Source of the DNA: Carya illinoinensis
Taxonomy: Eukaryota > Streptophyta > Magnoliopsida > Fagales > Juglandaceae
Direction of reading: 5' to 3'
Length of the DNA: 64,000 bases
Assembly: GCF_018687715.1 (NCBI RefSeq)
Contig: NC_056762.1
Span: 39,450,864-39,514,863 of the forward strand
The notes beneath the pieces are model-generated. The model saw nothing but the letters and a program-made list of their open reading frames with translations. It was not told the DNA's origin and did not search any database. This document shows positions 10,146-21,777 of the stretch, piece after piece. Positions within the stretch are counted from its first letter, which is position 1; each line of letters begins with the position of its first letter. The translations under genes were made by a program, and so were the position numbers.

Positions 10146-11914
10146 CTATCTGTGTCCTTGAGCTCGTTGCATTTCATAGGCACTCCAGGAAGCAGGACCA
10201 GGTCCATAATGGGGGAAATTTTCTGCACCTGCCTGTACCTGCAAGTTGCAAGGAAATAGCAATACATCCAATCCTTAGCAAGAAGAAATACGAAGAGAAG
10301 ATGGAGGTTATTCACAGTCAACTAAACATGCGTATATCAACCAAACAGACACTCAAAATGTATATAATAACTCACAGGATTCATGCCATAGTTAGCAGGA
10401 TAAAGATTTCCTGCATAACCTGCCTCAGGATTGCCATAATTCACGTTGTAGCCTGTCCCTGCACAAAATAGACATAAGAAAAATAAACCTAAATATATGA
10501 TATAAAGAAAACTCAATGAACACTTCAGAAAAACAAGATCCAAGAGGAATCAATTTTTTTTTATAGGTGCAGGTATTGAAGCTCCAAGAGGAATAATATC
10601 AGCATCACGTGATTAACAAATCCATTAAAATATGGAAATAAAATGAAAGGAAGAATTTAATAATTAAACAGCCAGTTGGATCACCACTGGGCTAAATTGA
10701 TCCATTAATCACTTATAAACACAAACGACTCCTTAAGGCCTTGTTTGGTTACCAAGATCATCTCATATAATCATTATGACTTTCTCATACTCCCACACAA
10801 GATATAATAAATAATTCAACTTTTTCAAATATCAAAACAAAAATAATATTAAGAAATTATATTCTAACAATATTTTATTCACATTTCAACTAATATCTCA
10901 TGTAATTTTTGTAACCAAACGAGGCCATCATTCTGTTGAAAATGTGATCTTTTTTTCTTTTTCTTTTTTTCATTGCATCATCTTACATCATGCGTTGACT
11001 CGTTTGTGACCAGATAAACCTCATAGCAGTTGCATACCTGGGTTCCCAACAGCAGCAGCAGCACGAGCTCTCTTCTCTGCATTAGCAATCTCTGCACGAA
11101 GCTTCTCCAATTCTCGAGCCATTGAGAGCAGCTTCTTCTCCATCACTTGACCATGCTCATAATTGTCTGCATATCCTTTCTTCTCATACTCAATGGCCGC
11201 TCTAAATGCCGACAAAGAAAAATAGAAATTATCAGTAATGAGTAAAACCATAACTAGAACATAGACTCAATATCACACCAAAAAAGTTATAATACTGCAA
11301 TGTAGCTACTACTTTGCACGTTGCAACTCCTGCTTCATAGACTCAATTTCTGCCCGTAATGCTGGCGCCTGTTGCAAATCTGCTGTAAGTCTAGCCAAAT
11401 CTTGTGTCATCGCTTGTACCTGACCTGTCAGCTCCTGCCTTGCGACACTCAGCTCTTTAATATCAACACGAACTTGAATAAGCTCAGCACGCATAGCCTC
11501 AACCCCACGAAGATCCACCTCCAAATGAACAGACTTCTCATACAATTCTCTCATCTGACCGTCCTTCTCCGCCCGCAAGGAGTCTGCAAAGTGACCCATT
11601 CTTTGCAACTCATGCTGGGTGGCTTCCAGTTCCTGCTTAAGGGCAACATGGGTGGCAGCTAGCCTCTGGTTATCGACTAAGAGACCCTGAATTTCTTGAT
11701 ACTGAGCATCAAGACCCTCCTGAATTATTGCAGGATGAGGAGGAAGCGGCCTGGGACCCATTCCGAAATGGGATTCTCTCATCTCCTCAAGTAGAGCTGG
11801 ATGGGGCATTGGCCCAACCCCCCTGCCAAATGGCACTTCACGAACTGCAGGGGGCAATCCAGCATGAGGAGCTCCTTTCAATGGAAGAGGGGGTCCTCGA
11901 TTTCTTCCAGACAT
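10146..11914 (-). CDS. FLXL1: FLX-like 1 coiled-coil protein
   Basis: Four coding exons on the minus strand read in frame: 11914-11313, 11201-11038, 10458-10376 and 10238-10146, all with GT-AG borders, giving 313 aa. The protein starts MSGRNRGPPLPLKG, then has a Pro/Gly-rich N-terminus (to about residue 65), a long heptad-rich coiled coil (about 70-255, including DNQRLAATHVALKQELE and QDLARLTADLQQ), EYEKKGYADNYEHGQVMEKKL, and a Gly/Tyr/Asn-rich tail (YGNPEAGY) ending RAQGHR. This pattern matches Arabidopsis FLX-LIKE 1. FLX proteins work with FRIGIDA in chromatin activation of FLC-type genes; the exact role of FLXL1 is less certain. The start has an A at -3 and fits the family N-terminus. The gene appears intact. 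Intron 2 carries a MITE and a micro LINE-tail. Confidence 0.93.
10551..10582 (-). mobile_element. Micro LINE-tail-like insertion, 32 bp
   Basis: The insert is T-rich with 'ttataggtgcaggt' and lies in FLXL1 intron 2. A perfect 12-bp duplication TCCAAGAGGAAT flanks it at 10539-10550 and 10583-10594. Confidence 0.6.
10737..10926. mobile_element. MITE with 16-bp terminal inverted repeats (family B), in FLXL1 intron
   Basis: The left end is GGCCTTGTTTGGTTAC. The right end read in reverse is GGCCTCGTTTGGTTAC, with one mismatch. The 190-bp interior is AT-rich with no ORF. I did not find a convincing target duplication. Confidence 0.8.
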
Positions 11915-12720
11915 CTTTTCTTTCTTAAGATATGGTTATTAAAAATATGTTCCTGTGAGGAAACTATCGGATAAACTTTCCAACTGACGACCCTGAATAA
12001 CCCAAAAATTTCAGTCAACTACGAGCTGTACCATTCGAAAATAAACCAAAAAAAAAAGGCAACAAAAGAATATCAGAGCAAGGTTTGAGATTAAAGCTTG
12101 CAACGATAAGATCTTGCTTTTAAGACGCAGAAAAAAGCCCTTGCAATCATCAAGTCCAAAATCTTCAACGTAAACGAGAATTTAGCTGAACGATTAAGTT
12201 TTAAAAGCACTGTTGGCTACCAAGAAAATACTGGAAAAGAAACGACAAGAAGAGAAGTCTTTGATTAAAAAAAATAGAATAAAACTTTGGAAAAACCAAA
12301 GTCCTAACCGTCCGTCCGGTTGCCAACAAAACAGAGGAGACGAAAAGAAAATGAGAATTCCATTATCGATTTCTGGTATTCTTTATATTTCGACAGCCGG
12401 GAAACAAGGGAACAAAATGAAGTGAGTTCCACAAGTCCAAACCAAAAGGCAACACGAAGCACAAAAGTCGAAATCCCATTATCCTTTTTTCTTCTCCGTT
12501 TTCTCAGCAGCGATGAAACTCGGTGAATGGATCGATCAAGAAAAACGCTAAAACATGAGAGAGACAAATTAAAAAAAAAAAAATCCGCGTGAGATTACAG
12601 ACCCTTAAGAAGTGAAGGATTTGAAGTCCGCAGTGGATTGATAGATTCAGAGACACAGATATTTCATACTACAGTATGTTCAAAAACCCTAGGCTCGGGA
12701 TTTCGATTTCCTCTCCAGCT
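11915..12720 (-). promoter_or_regulatory. FLXL1 leader and promoter region
   Basis: This stretch lies upstream of the FLXL1 start on the minus strand and contains no other supportable gene. A telo-box AAACCCTAG (12684-12692, plus-strand orientation) lies about 770 bp upstream of the start codon, at a place where a 5' UTR exon or core promoter would be expected. Plant genes of this type often have an intron in the 5' UTR; the exact exon cannot be fixed from sequence alone. Confidence 0.4.
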
Positions 12721-12904
12721 TTGAGTAGACGAAAAGACGAAAGAAATGCGGATTTAAGAAGACTTTTTATTTTTGGTTTATTTTTCTTATCTTATTTGAT
12801 GAATTTTGAGTTGTGGGGGTTCGCGACTGGGCCTAGATCTGGGCCTCGCAGAGCCTGCTGCTGTTATTCAGGCTATGTTGGGGAAGTGGGGATTGGTTTT
12901 GGAG

Positions 12905-13150
12905 TCATTTCAGATGATCAGTTAATAGTAATAATAAAATAATAATAAAATATTAAATAATAGTGAATAATAATAATAAAATATATATAAATTAATAATA
13001 AAATATTGAATAATAATAATATCAAATTATTCATACTCTTTATTACTTTTCGTTACTTTTTATTATTATTTAATATGTTATTATTACTTTTTTATCACTT
13101 TTTTATTATTATTCACATAATTTCATAACACCTCACCATCCAAACATAGT
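12905..13150. repeat. AT-rich imperfect inverted repeat
   Basis: The left arm is built of 'aataataataaaatat' units and the right arm of 'tattattatttaatat' units, so the block can fold on itself. It ends in 'cacctcaccatccaaaca', which resembles MITE termini. It may be a degraded MITE; nothing coding is present. Confidence 0.4.
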
Positions 13151-13262
13151 TGTAAGAAAAAACACCAAGCCATTCTCTAGTCTCCGAGTATCAAATTGCG
13201 GGGAGTATCAAATTGCATATTGCTACTATCCTCATGTTGCCTCTGCATTTTACAAAAAGAAG

Positions 13263-13413
13263 TACTATAATCATAAAATAAATTTACAAATTGACATAAT
13301 TTCATACAATATGTTAGATTTATTTTATAATAAAAATAATTTCACAATCTAATATACCAGATTAAGTCATGTCAATTTATAACTTTACTTTTATAGAATC
13401 TCTTTATAGCTAA
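13263..13413. mobile_element. Small MITE (family E)
   Basis: The ends are long inverted repeats: 'ctataatcataaaataaatttacaaattgacat' faces 'atgtcaatttataactttacttttatag' across about 150 bp. Related sequences occur at 35692-35864 and, more diverged, near 14410-14565. Confidence 0.6.
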
Positions 13414-13539
13414 AACATTTATCTCTTACAAAAGCCTTATATGTCAAGTTTTATTTGGAGTTTGAGGGGAAAATGGTCCTTATCCATCACTATAGCTTTT
13501 TATATGAATAGCTTGTTTTCAAGAAAAATAGTTTGGTGC

Positions 13540-13825
13540 CACCAATGTGATAATTTAATTGGTAAAGGTTATGGGATCGTTCTTTACTTCCTTGCTTGAG
13601 GTCACAAGTTTGAAATGACTTGTCTTAATAAAACTTGTGAATCAAAATCTTAGAGACCTTTAAATGCTAACACTTTAGAGGGGTGGCAGTGACAGACTAC
13701 TCCACCCAGAGTCAGTAGCTATGACTCAATCCCAACATGTTGCAACGAGTGGAGCTTTTATAGTCGTGCCCATAAAGAGAAGCTACACTGGCAGCCCCTC
13801 CCACTCTTTAAAAAAAAAAAAAAAG
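13540..13825 (+). mobile_element. SINE with poly-A tail and target duplication
   Basis: The 5' part has a tRNA-like box A ('taatttaattggtaaagg', about 13551) and box B-like block ('gtcacaagtttgaaat', about 13603) spaced as in tRNA-derived SINEs. The body ends in a 15-nt A-tract. An 11-bp duplication TAG(T/C)TTGGTGC flanks it at 13529-13539 and 13826-13836, one mismatch. No coding capacity. Confidence 0.75.
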
Positions 13826-13836
13826 TAGCTTGGTGC

Positions 13837-15182
13837 AAGAGTACCTACATATTTATTTAATTTTATATTCAAGAACAATTTTAACAACTTCAATCCCATA
13901 CATACTTACCTCATCTTCCTCACTTTGCTCCTTTTATGAGCAATTTTGAACCAATTTTATTCAGAAATGGGTAGACGCATGATCACCAAAATATCCTGTA
14001 TCGTATGAAAATATCTAACGTAGTTAACGTGCACGTGTTACATACAAATGAATCTCATATCCTAAGTAAGTATCTTAACACATGGGGCAGGCCATCACAA
14101 ACACGAACCATTTTTATCTTTTGAGGTTCTGAAAGCCAACAACAAAAGCAATCCTGCAAACAGCTAGAGAGAGAGTGATGGTCAACTAGGAAAAGGAATA
14201 TGGAGATGTTGGTTTCTAACTTGGAAATATGAAATCCAGTCTATTATTAGTATTACTTATTTTATAAGGATCACAAGAAGATAATAGGCTACATAATGAA
14301 GATTTCTAAAATCATCCAATCCTCCCTAACATGTTTCTGGACTTTGGCACTTCCGAGTGGTGTACCTTTCAACAAGCACCAAAGTTCCAATACCCAAGAG
14401 AACAATTTGATCTATAAATAATTCTACAAAATTAAATTTATAAACTGATGAGACTTCATATAGTAAGTTATGTTATAAAACTTATTACATTAAAAAGTAG
14501 ATCCGATATCTTGAATTGAATCACATTAGTTCGTAAGTGTATTTTTATAAAATGACACATCATAACCTAAAGAGTCTAGCCCACTTCAAGATGGTAAAGG
14601 TGTCAACCCTTGCAAGGCTTTGACCCTTCACAACTAAATTAACTGCCTCATGAGTCATGACTTCAACCTCCTATAGAAAAGGGGACATTATTTTCCAACC
14701 TCATCTTCATGAATATTCTTTCTTACAGTCCTCATGCCATTTGCAGTCAGCAACCAAAATCCAATTTAAACATCATAGTCCTTTAAAATCTCTCTCCATT
14801 TTAAACATAATATTCTATATCATTCATTGAGATAGTAAATTTAGTCGCCCTAAAATATTAGACTTTTCACAATATAGCTCAGAAAATATAGCCAACTCAT
14901 AAAACAAAACTAAAGAAAATAAGTAATTGAATACTGATAAATACGTGAAGCCATCAAAAGGAAAATGACTATCACCAGATCAGTGTTAATAAAGTGGGCC
15001 ACCATGAAAGTCAGATTTAGAAGCGTGGTGAAATGTTATGATGCTAAGGGTTAAAGGTTTAACCAAATTAATATTTAACTGTTTTAAAACTTTTGGATCA
15101 ATGGTTGAGTGTTTTACACGCTCAAGATTACTCAGCACATTTTGTGTAGACAAAAAGAATTTGAATCTTTCTATTGTGTTCT
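13837..15182. other. Non-coding DNA
   Basis: I see no exon. A diverged family-E MITE may lie at about 14410-14565, and a short GA run is at 14166. The remainder is AT-rich unique-looking DNA. Confidence 0.5.
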
Positions 15183-16439
15183 TTAGTCCCTTATTGGCAG
15201 ATCAATCGGTCTCTGAGCCTCGTGTGGATGATTTGGACCCGTGTAAACCTTTAGGTGGTTGAACAGCGCTCTGCCAAGCTGCACAAAGAACTCACATTTC
15301 AAGCATAGAAAATAATTAAAAGTGTTTTTCATGAGTGGAAAACAGTCTGAAAATTTCACAAAGGCTTGGGTGCATGGTTGAATAGCGTACTTCTGCGAAA
15401 GATTCGTGTGTATAGGCACAAGATTTCCCAGAGTTGGAGGAGATCACTATCCACACAGATGGCTGCTGAAAAAGTCTTTGACCCTTTTGGCAAACATAAT
15501 GTATCTAATTATCATGGGACTCAAATTTCTGCATATTAACTAATATGCTTATTTTGTATGGATCCAATCAATTTTTGACAAGGCAATGGATGCTATGTTT
15601 TAACCTCCATCAAAACTAAATGATTTCCATCTTCATTCTCAAATTTCAAGTATGCAAGGTACTTTTTATTCAATTTCCAGCAAAAATCTCGAAGGCTATC
15701 TTTATCACAATCCATCTAATCCTAATAAATACGTACAAGATCCATTTCTGACGTTCTTCAGACAACTATATATCAAAGATAGCAAGGATTATAACCCAAC
15801 TAGCATAAATAGAGAAAAACACCTCGGCTTTGAATGGACATTGACAGTCAATAGTCATGCACGCGGAGCAAGCAATAGTGGTTACATATTGCTTTTATTT
15901 GATCAACAATAATGACTGGATCCAGCCGAATTCAAAGCAAAATTTAGCTTTGGCATATAAGAGTAAAAAAGTAAAAAAGACATGCAGAATAAACTCACCC
16001 TTCCTTTGGGAAGCACACCACGAAGAGCATGTTCAATAATTCTTTATGCAATTCTCTGCTGTAGCTGGTCAAATGTTTCCACTTTCATACCACCTGGTCG
16101 TCCTGAATGCCTCATTGCTTCCTGTAGAGCTTTTGGGTCCTTTTCTTTCCAGAGACGGCAACTTTTTCTTCATATACCTTTTAAGATCCAGTGTAAACTA
16201 CATAAGATGCATATTATTATTGAACATGAAGAAAAAAGTATGCGTAGGTATATGAATTACATACCACAATAACAAACGCCCCCATGTCCGCGCTGAGATT
16301 ATAGGTAGCCATATTTTTCCCACGGGGTGTAAAGTTGATGCCAGTCTACCAAGAATTTTGTCCGTAGCATCAACGATGTGCCATGGTTTTCCGTGTTCAC
16401 ATGATCGGCAGCTTTGGGATAAGTCGTTTTCCAAATGTC
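15183..16439 (-). pseudogene. RPL13: Plastid ribosomal protein L13 (uL13c) pseudogene, introns kept
   Basis: Three exon remnants lie in order on the minus strand: 16439-16261 (IWKTTYPKAADHVNTE, KPWHIVDATDKILGRLAST, GKNMATY and DMGAFVIVV), about 16172-15999 (KVAVSGKKRTQKLYRK, RPGGMKVETFDQLQQRIA, RIIEHALRGVLPKGR) and 15278-15183 ([27 protein letters not shown]). Donor and acceptor sites remain at the exon edges, so this is a duplicated gene copy and not a processed one. Frame changes occur after NTE, after LAST and after LYRK, and a stop follows QRIA. The exons encoding the transit peptide and N-terminus are not seen. The intact protein is part of the 50S plastid ribosomal subunit. Confidence 0.88.
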
Positions 16440-16499
16440 CTTAAAAATAAATAAAAAGGTCCATTTATTGATATTCGTACCAAACAAGTAAACAGGAAA

Positions 16500-17828
16500 G
16501 GATAATGCTACCCTGCCGCCTACGTTTGCCCACTCCAAATGACCGCCTGACGTGGTGGCTGACGTAGAGCATGATGTGGCATGCTATCAAGACAAAAAAT
16601 TTCAACAGCTTTCACGTGCTTAGGCTGTTTGTGTGTGCGCTGTGAAGAGTCGAAGACCGAGCCTTCGCATCCATCTTCTCCCCCCTCTTACGGCGCCAAC
16701 TACTATTCTCAGCCCCGTTTCCAACGAGTTTTCATCCATAGAAATTCCACCCGCGATTTGGTCCTTCAGCTTCTCTATGTATTGAGATTGCCTAGACTCT
16801 CGCTAATAACTTCTTTGTGTATTCACTCCGATGCGATTTAGTGGTGAGCAAAAGGTTAAAAAAACTGAGCTTGGTTGGATTATGTACTCATTGATAGTTT
16901 TTCTTTATACACGATTTAGTGTTCTTTTTCTTTATCTAGTTTTTTCACAGATTCAGTGTTCTTTTTCACGGTAGATTATATACAAAAGGTTAAAAAAAAA
17001 AAATGAGTTTGGCTGGATTTTGTAAGCGATTCAATGTTCTTTTTCTTTGTTTAGTTTTCTGTTTTTTCATGGTAGATTTTTTACTCACCGACAGTTTTTT
17101 CTACATAAACCCACCTGGTATAGTTCATTCTCTATTCTTGAAACCCACCTATTGTTAATAAAAAATTGAACCCTATTGCGTGAAGTCTTTACAAATATAT
17201 TCTTGACGTTGAATATAAAATTTCCCTTGTAGCTTTAAGGACTCTGTTTTGAAAATATATTCTTTTTATTGGACAAGCTCAAGTAGTCTCCTATTCTTTT
17301 GGCTGGTGTTTTTTAATGGAGAAGGAGTGAATAGGAAAGGGGCTGAGAAAGCATCCATTGTTTCTAGTAGAATGAAACTGGTATCCATTTTTTTTTTTTT
17401 GCTCAAATCAAACATCAGCTGCCAAACAAAATGTCCTCTATTTCAGTCCAGACACCAAGAACATATGAAGAATAAAGTCACTTGTTCAAAGCTCAATCTA
17501 TGGCCAGATCTGGGTGGCAAAGCTCTGCCACCACGTGAGTAAATTCACTTATTCAAAGCAGCTCTACGCTGCCATATTTGGAGGAGGGAGACGATGTTCA
17601 TATTCAGTGATGAGACGGCGACGGCACGGTGATGGCACGACGACAGGAGGGCGATTGTAGAGCAAGGAGAGGGCAAGGGAGTCAAGCGTATATCATGGAT
17701 GAATCTCAAATTACATCTATATTTCGTTCAATCCTTTTTTGTATTTTTTTTAATATAGCGTGACGTGGCAAGACATGTCAGGCGGTCATCTTCAAGCGGC
17801 ATATGCGAGCGGCACAGTAGCACCACCC
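16500..17828. mobile_element. Mutator-like element (non-autonomous) with 9-bp target duplication
   Basis: A perfect 9-bp duplication AACAGGAAA flanks the element at 16491-16499 and 17829-17837, the size expected for Mutator-type transposition. The ends are inverted over about 55 bp at roughly 70 percent identity: left GGATAATGCTACCCTGCCGC, right (reversed) GGGTGGTGCTACTGTGCCGC, and both share GATGACCGCCTGAC or AATGACCGCCTGAC further in. No transposase is present. The interior has a GC-richer, exon-like block at about 16620-16845 followed by AT-rich intron-like sequence, so it may be a Pack-MULE carrying host sequence; I do not recognise the cargo. It lies 60 bp upstream of the first visible L13 exon remnant. 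Confidence 0.85.
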
Positions 17829-18213
17829 AACAGGAAATTGCACCACAATCGCAGGTTTACATGGAAAGTGGATAGGAAAATTACAAATGCAGTACCAACC
17901 TGAACAGGACAAGTACGAGAAAAAACATTTCGATTCTTTAGATCCCAATATTGTTTAATAAGTTCACAATCTTTAAATCAGTAGTCAAAAGAGCAGTTAT
18001 GCTCGTTACTAAAAACCGCGGTGTTATTGTGACAAGACATTATCGGAGAACATAAAAATTGACAAAATCATATACGAACTGTGGATAAATTGCCTACCTA
18101 TCAAAAAGAAATTACATGGATTCGGCATAAGTTGTCAGTTGCAGGCATGTCATGTCCCTTTGCGTTTGGGATGAAAATAAAAAATCTTTTCGATGCACAC
18201 GATTTTCCAAGAA

Positions 18214-18217
<4 letters not shown>

Positions 18218-18258
<41 letters not shown>
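18218..18258. repeat. (GA)20 microsatellite
   Basis: An uninterrupted GA dinucleotide tract is visible. Confidence 0.95.
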
Positions 18259-18261
<3 letters not shown>

Positions 18262-18328
18262 GGGAGACTGAGGGAGTTTACAGGGACATTGACTTCGCCC
18301 TGTAACATGCATCGTTGATCTTTGGGAA

Positions 18329-18518
18329 GGGTAGTGCTAGGGCACCGCTGGGAGCTCTCGTTAGGCTAAAAAAAATTTTTTTTTTTTCATATCATTTTTT
18401 TAATGTTTTTAAATATTTAAAAAAATATAAAAAATTCATAATAATATTAAACAATTTTTACCTAATCACTAAGAAAAAAGAAAAAAAAAAAAACTGGGGA
18501 TCTAGCATTTTCCCTTTG
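18329..18518. mobile_element. MITE-like element with short inverted ends
   Basis: The left end 'gggtagtgctag' and the right end read in reverse, 'gggaaaatgctag', resemble inverted termini around a very AT-rich 190-bp interior. No clear target duplication was found. Confidence 0.4.
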
Positions 18519-21500
18519 GGAAAAATCGAGACAGAGGTCCTGGCACCGAACGTGGAAGTTCCGCTTGGAATTAATATTTTTTCTTACTAATTTCTTTAAA
18601 AAAATTATATTAATCATTCTTGCATTATATATTATTTTTTAATTAATTATGTAGTGTATAAATAATAAATAGAAGAATTGTTTTAATTTAATAAAAAAAA
18701 AATCATCTGTAACATACAATATAAAATTGATAAGTAGAACGGCACCATTGTTTAGCACCTCAAATAATATTATTAGCAAAATAAATATTTATTTCTTCCT
18801 CATATAACTGTCACAAACAAATAAAAATTAAAAATATTCATTTGTTATAAAATATATAATAATAAAATTGATAAATAAAATGATTAAAATATTTATATTT
18901 TAGATTAATCAATACTACGGATTAAATAAAAAATTTATTTTATATGTCAAATTAATCAAAATAATATCACCTTAATTATCTGCTATGTACTATGTTTGTG
19001 ACATTATACTGCTGTCAACAGTGTTGCCAATAGAATTATATATTTTATATGAACAAAGTATAGAATACAATCACTTCAATAAATAAATAAATAAAATCTA
19101 AAATAAGTAATATTTATATTTAAATGCTCTACATAAAATAAAAACATATGCTCATTTGAATATTTTATTGAATAATGATATATACACAACACATTTTCAT
19201 AAGACATTTCATAATAATGTTATAAGATGAGGATATTTGTATAAAATAATATTATTTTTATAAGACATTTTACAAAAATATCACTCATTTAAAATATAAT
19301 TATTTAAAGCGTTGTGAAAAATATTGTGTGTTAATCATTTTCCTATTTTATTTGAAAAAGAGTAAAGAATAAAATCCCTTCAAATAAATAAATAACCTAT
19401 ATAAATAATATTTATATTTTACAGTGGAGTCTTTTATAGTATGTGAGAGTGTTTTTTATAGAATATATGAATGTTTTTCATAAGAGGTTTGCTACACAGC
19501 CGCCCTTGTTCACGACACACACCGCACTCTTTGCTAAGCTGGCTTTTTTATATTTTATATTTTTGGTTCTAACTTGAGTGCGTGTTTCTCCTTCCCTCAA
19601 AATAGCCTCGATGGGTTGCGGAACCCACAACAACCACCCATTAGAGCTACTTCCATTTTTTTGCAGTTTTCTTTTGACGTGGAATCAGATCGATGCCGTA
19701 CTACATTTCTTACCCGTCAGTTTGCATTTCAAAATGGGAGGGCTAGATAAGATTGGTAGATCTGTCAACATATTTTGTCATTTTGTGAAAATTGCAATAA
19801 GATTACAATAATTTGAACCTTCATTTGAAAAGAAAGAGGAAAAACAATATTGGAATCAAAGTTTTGGAGTCAAACCTGGAAATTCAGGTGACGATGTTGT
19901 TGGGGCTATAATCGCTGGTAGCCGGGATTTTCTGTCGTATTATAAAGGGGTCGATCCGCATGGCCAACAATCAAGTAAATTTCTGATTTCCTATTGCAAC
20001 GAAAAATTTTCAAAAACTATTTGGTGTTATTCGTAATAGCATAACTTTCTGCCATTTTGTCATCTCTGTTTTTGTTGTTCCTATTTTTCCTTGTTATGCG
20101 GGGAGAAAGCAAAGATGATGATAGTGTTCAGACTACGGGAGAAGATGCGGGACGCCGTAAGGGGGTTTCTAGAAAGAGTACTTCTATATGCAGGCATGCT
20201 GCAGACGAAAATGACATGGCAAGTTTTTTTTTTTTTTTAAAGAAAAAAGAAAAACAGTGTTACGAGGGAAAAAGCTGAAACATGCTTGAGAAGATTTCTC
20301 TCTCCCATCCATCTGCGTCCATCCACTGTAGCTCTGCGAGCACGTTTCATGCGACCTAGCCCTCCAAGTTCAGCTCACAGATTTTCTCCACCATTTTCAC
20401 TGTCATGAGCAACTCTTGTTTCACTTTCTCCATTTTCATTTATGAGTTTCTCTTTTTTTATCTCTCATTTATCTGTTCCAGTCCATTTTCTGCCATTAGA
20501 GGACATAGTAGAACTCAGAAGGAGAAATATTCGGCTTTCACACGTAAAGATCATCATCCCAAAAAGGTATTGGCTTCCATATTTTTAGTTTTCTTGTTTA
20601 TTTGAAAACAAGCATGTAAATTTTTACCATTTTTTTGCTCTTGTATAACGAGACACGAGATGGTGCTTTCCTTTACCTCACAAAGTATTATTTATTTTCG
20701 TTCACAACCAAACATAGTGTACATACGTAGGAATGGAGGAAAGGAGTTGAAAAAGGGGTGGTTGAGACTGTGTTGGTTGGTTTCCTGAAAGCAAGGGAAG
20801 GCACTGCCAGAGTGAGGTTGTGTTGGTTGGTTTCCTAGAATAGAATGTAATTTTTATCATGATTTAAGAAGTAGTTCGATATTTTTTAATAAGTAGTTGA
20901 AAGAGTATATCATGATTTCCCTTGTAAGTAGTTTATAAATTATGAAGTTAAATTATGTCCACAACTTAAAAGAGAAGCATTACAGGAACAGAAGCTACGG
21001 TTTGACTAAGCACACTTCGACTGGTAATTTATCTGCAAGTGGGCTGGTAATTTATCTGGAAGTGTAAATAGAGAAGTCAGTTAAGGTCTGTTCACTGATA
21101 CAAATTGTATGTAGATTTGCAAGAGAGGATGACTTCTAATTCTGTAATGTGCTTTATAGGGAAAGGAAATGTAAATTGTGCTTATGGATATATAGGAACC
21201 GTGAGTACTTTGTTGAAATCACCAGAGAAATATACTGATATGTTATGTTTTAGAAGGATATGTCTTTTGGCAAGTCAAGGATTTTCACATTATGTGTATC
21301 GTATTAGAAAAATGTTGCTCTTGTCATTTTTTAATCATATTCATTTAATCCTTATTGATGTAGTATCAAAATTAGATTAGTATAGGATACACATAATTTT
21401 TTAATAATTTGATGACAAATATGAGATGATCAAAGGAAGATGTTTAAAAATACCATAAATATCATTTTTCATTGGATTAAGTTTCAATCCCTGAAAAGCC

Positions 21501-21777
21501 AAATAAAACATTATTAGAGCAAATAAAGTCATATTCATTGTATTTTTTTCTTGCATTTGTTAAGTAAAACATTATATTTTGGATAACTAAGCTTGTTAGA
21601 GCAAAGACTCAACACTCCAATGCAAGGTGCATTCTAGATTCAATAATCAGATTCTGTTCTAGAATCAACTAGATTCACTTCGCTATGAAGTTTATATCAT
21701 ATTTAAATTTCTATAAGACTTTATTAATTTTGAATAAATTTATATTTATTGAGTTTTAATGTTAAAATATTCTCTAG

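Larger units (their letters stand above)
17838..21777. other. Long non-coding, AT-rich stretch
   Basis: No exon can be supported. It holds a GA microsatellite, a small MITE-like repeat (both listed), very AT-rich DNA at 18600-19480, and an 18-bp direct repeat TGTGTTGGTTGGTTTCCT near 20770 and 20820. Short open frames at 19578-19811, 20057-20278 and 21105-21380 lack recognisable domains. Confidence 0.5.

Noticed and set aside
19578..20605. Three short frames that might be exons
   Set aside because: No domain, no consistent splice pattern and low-complexity ends.
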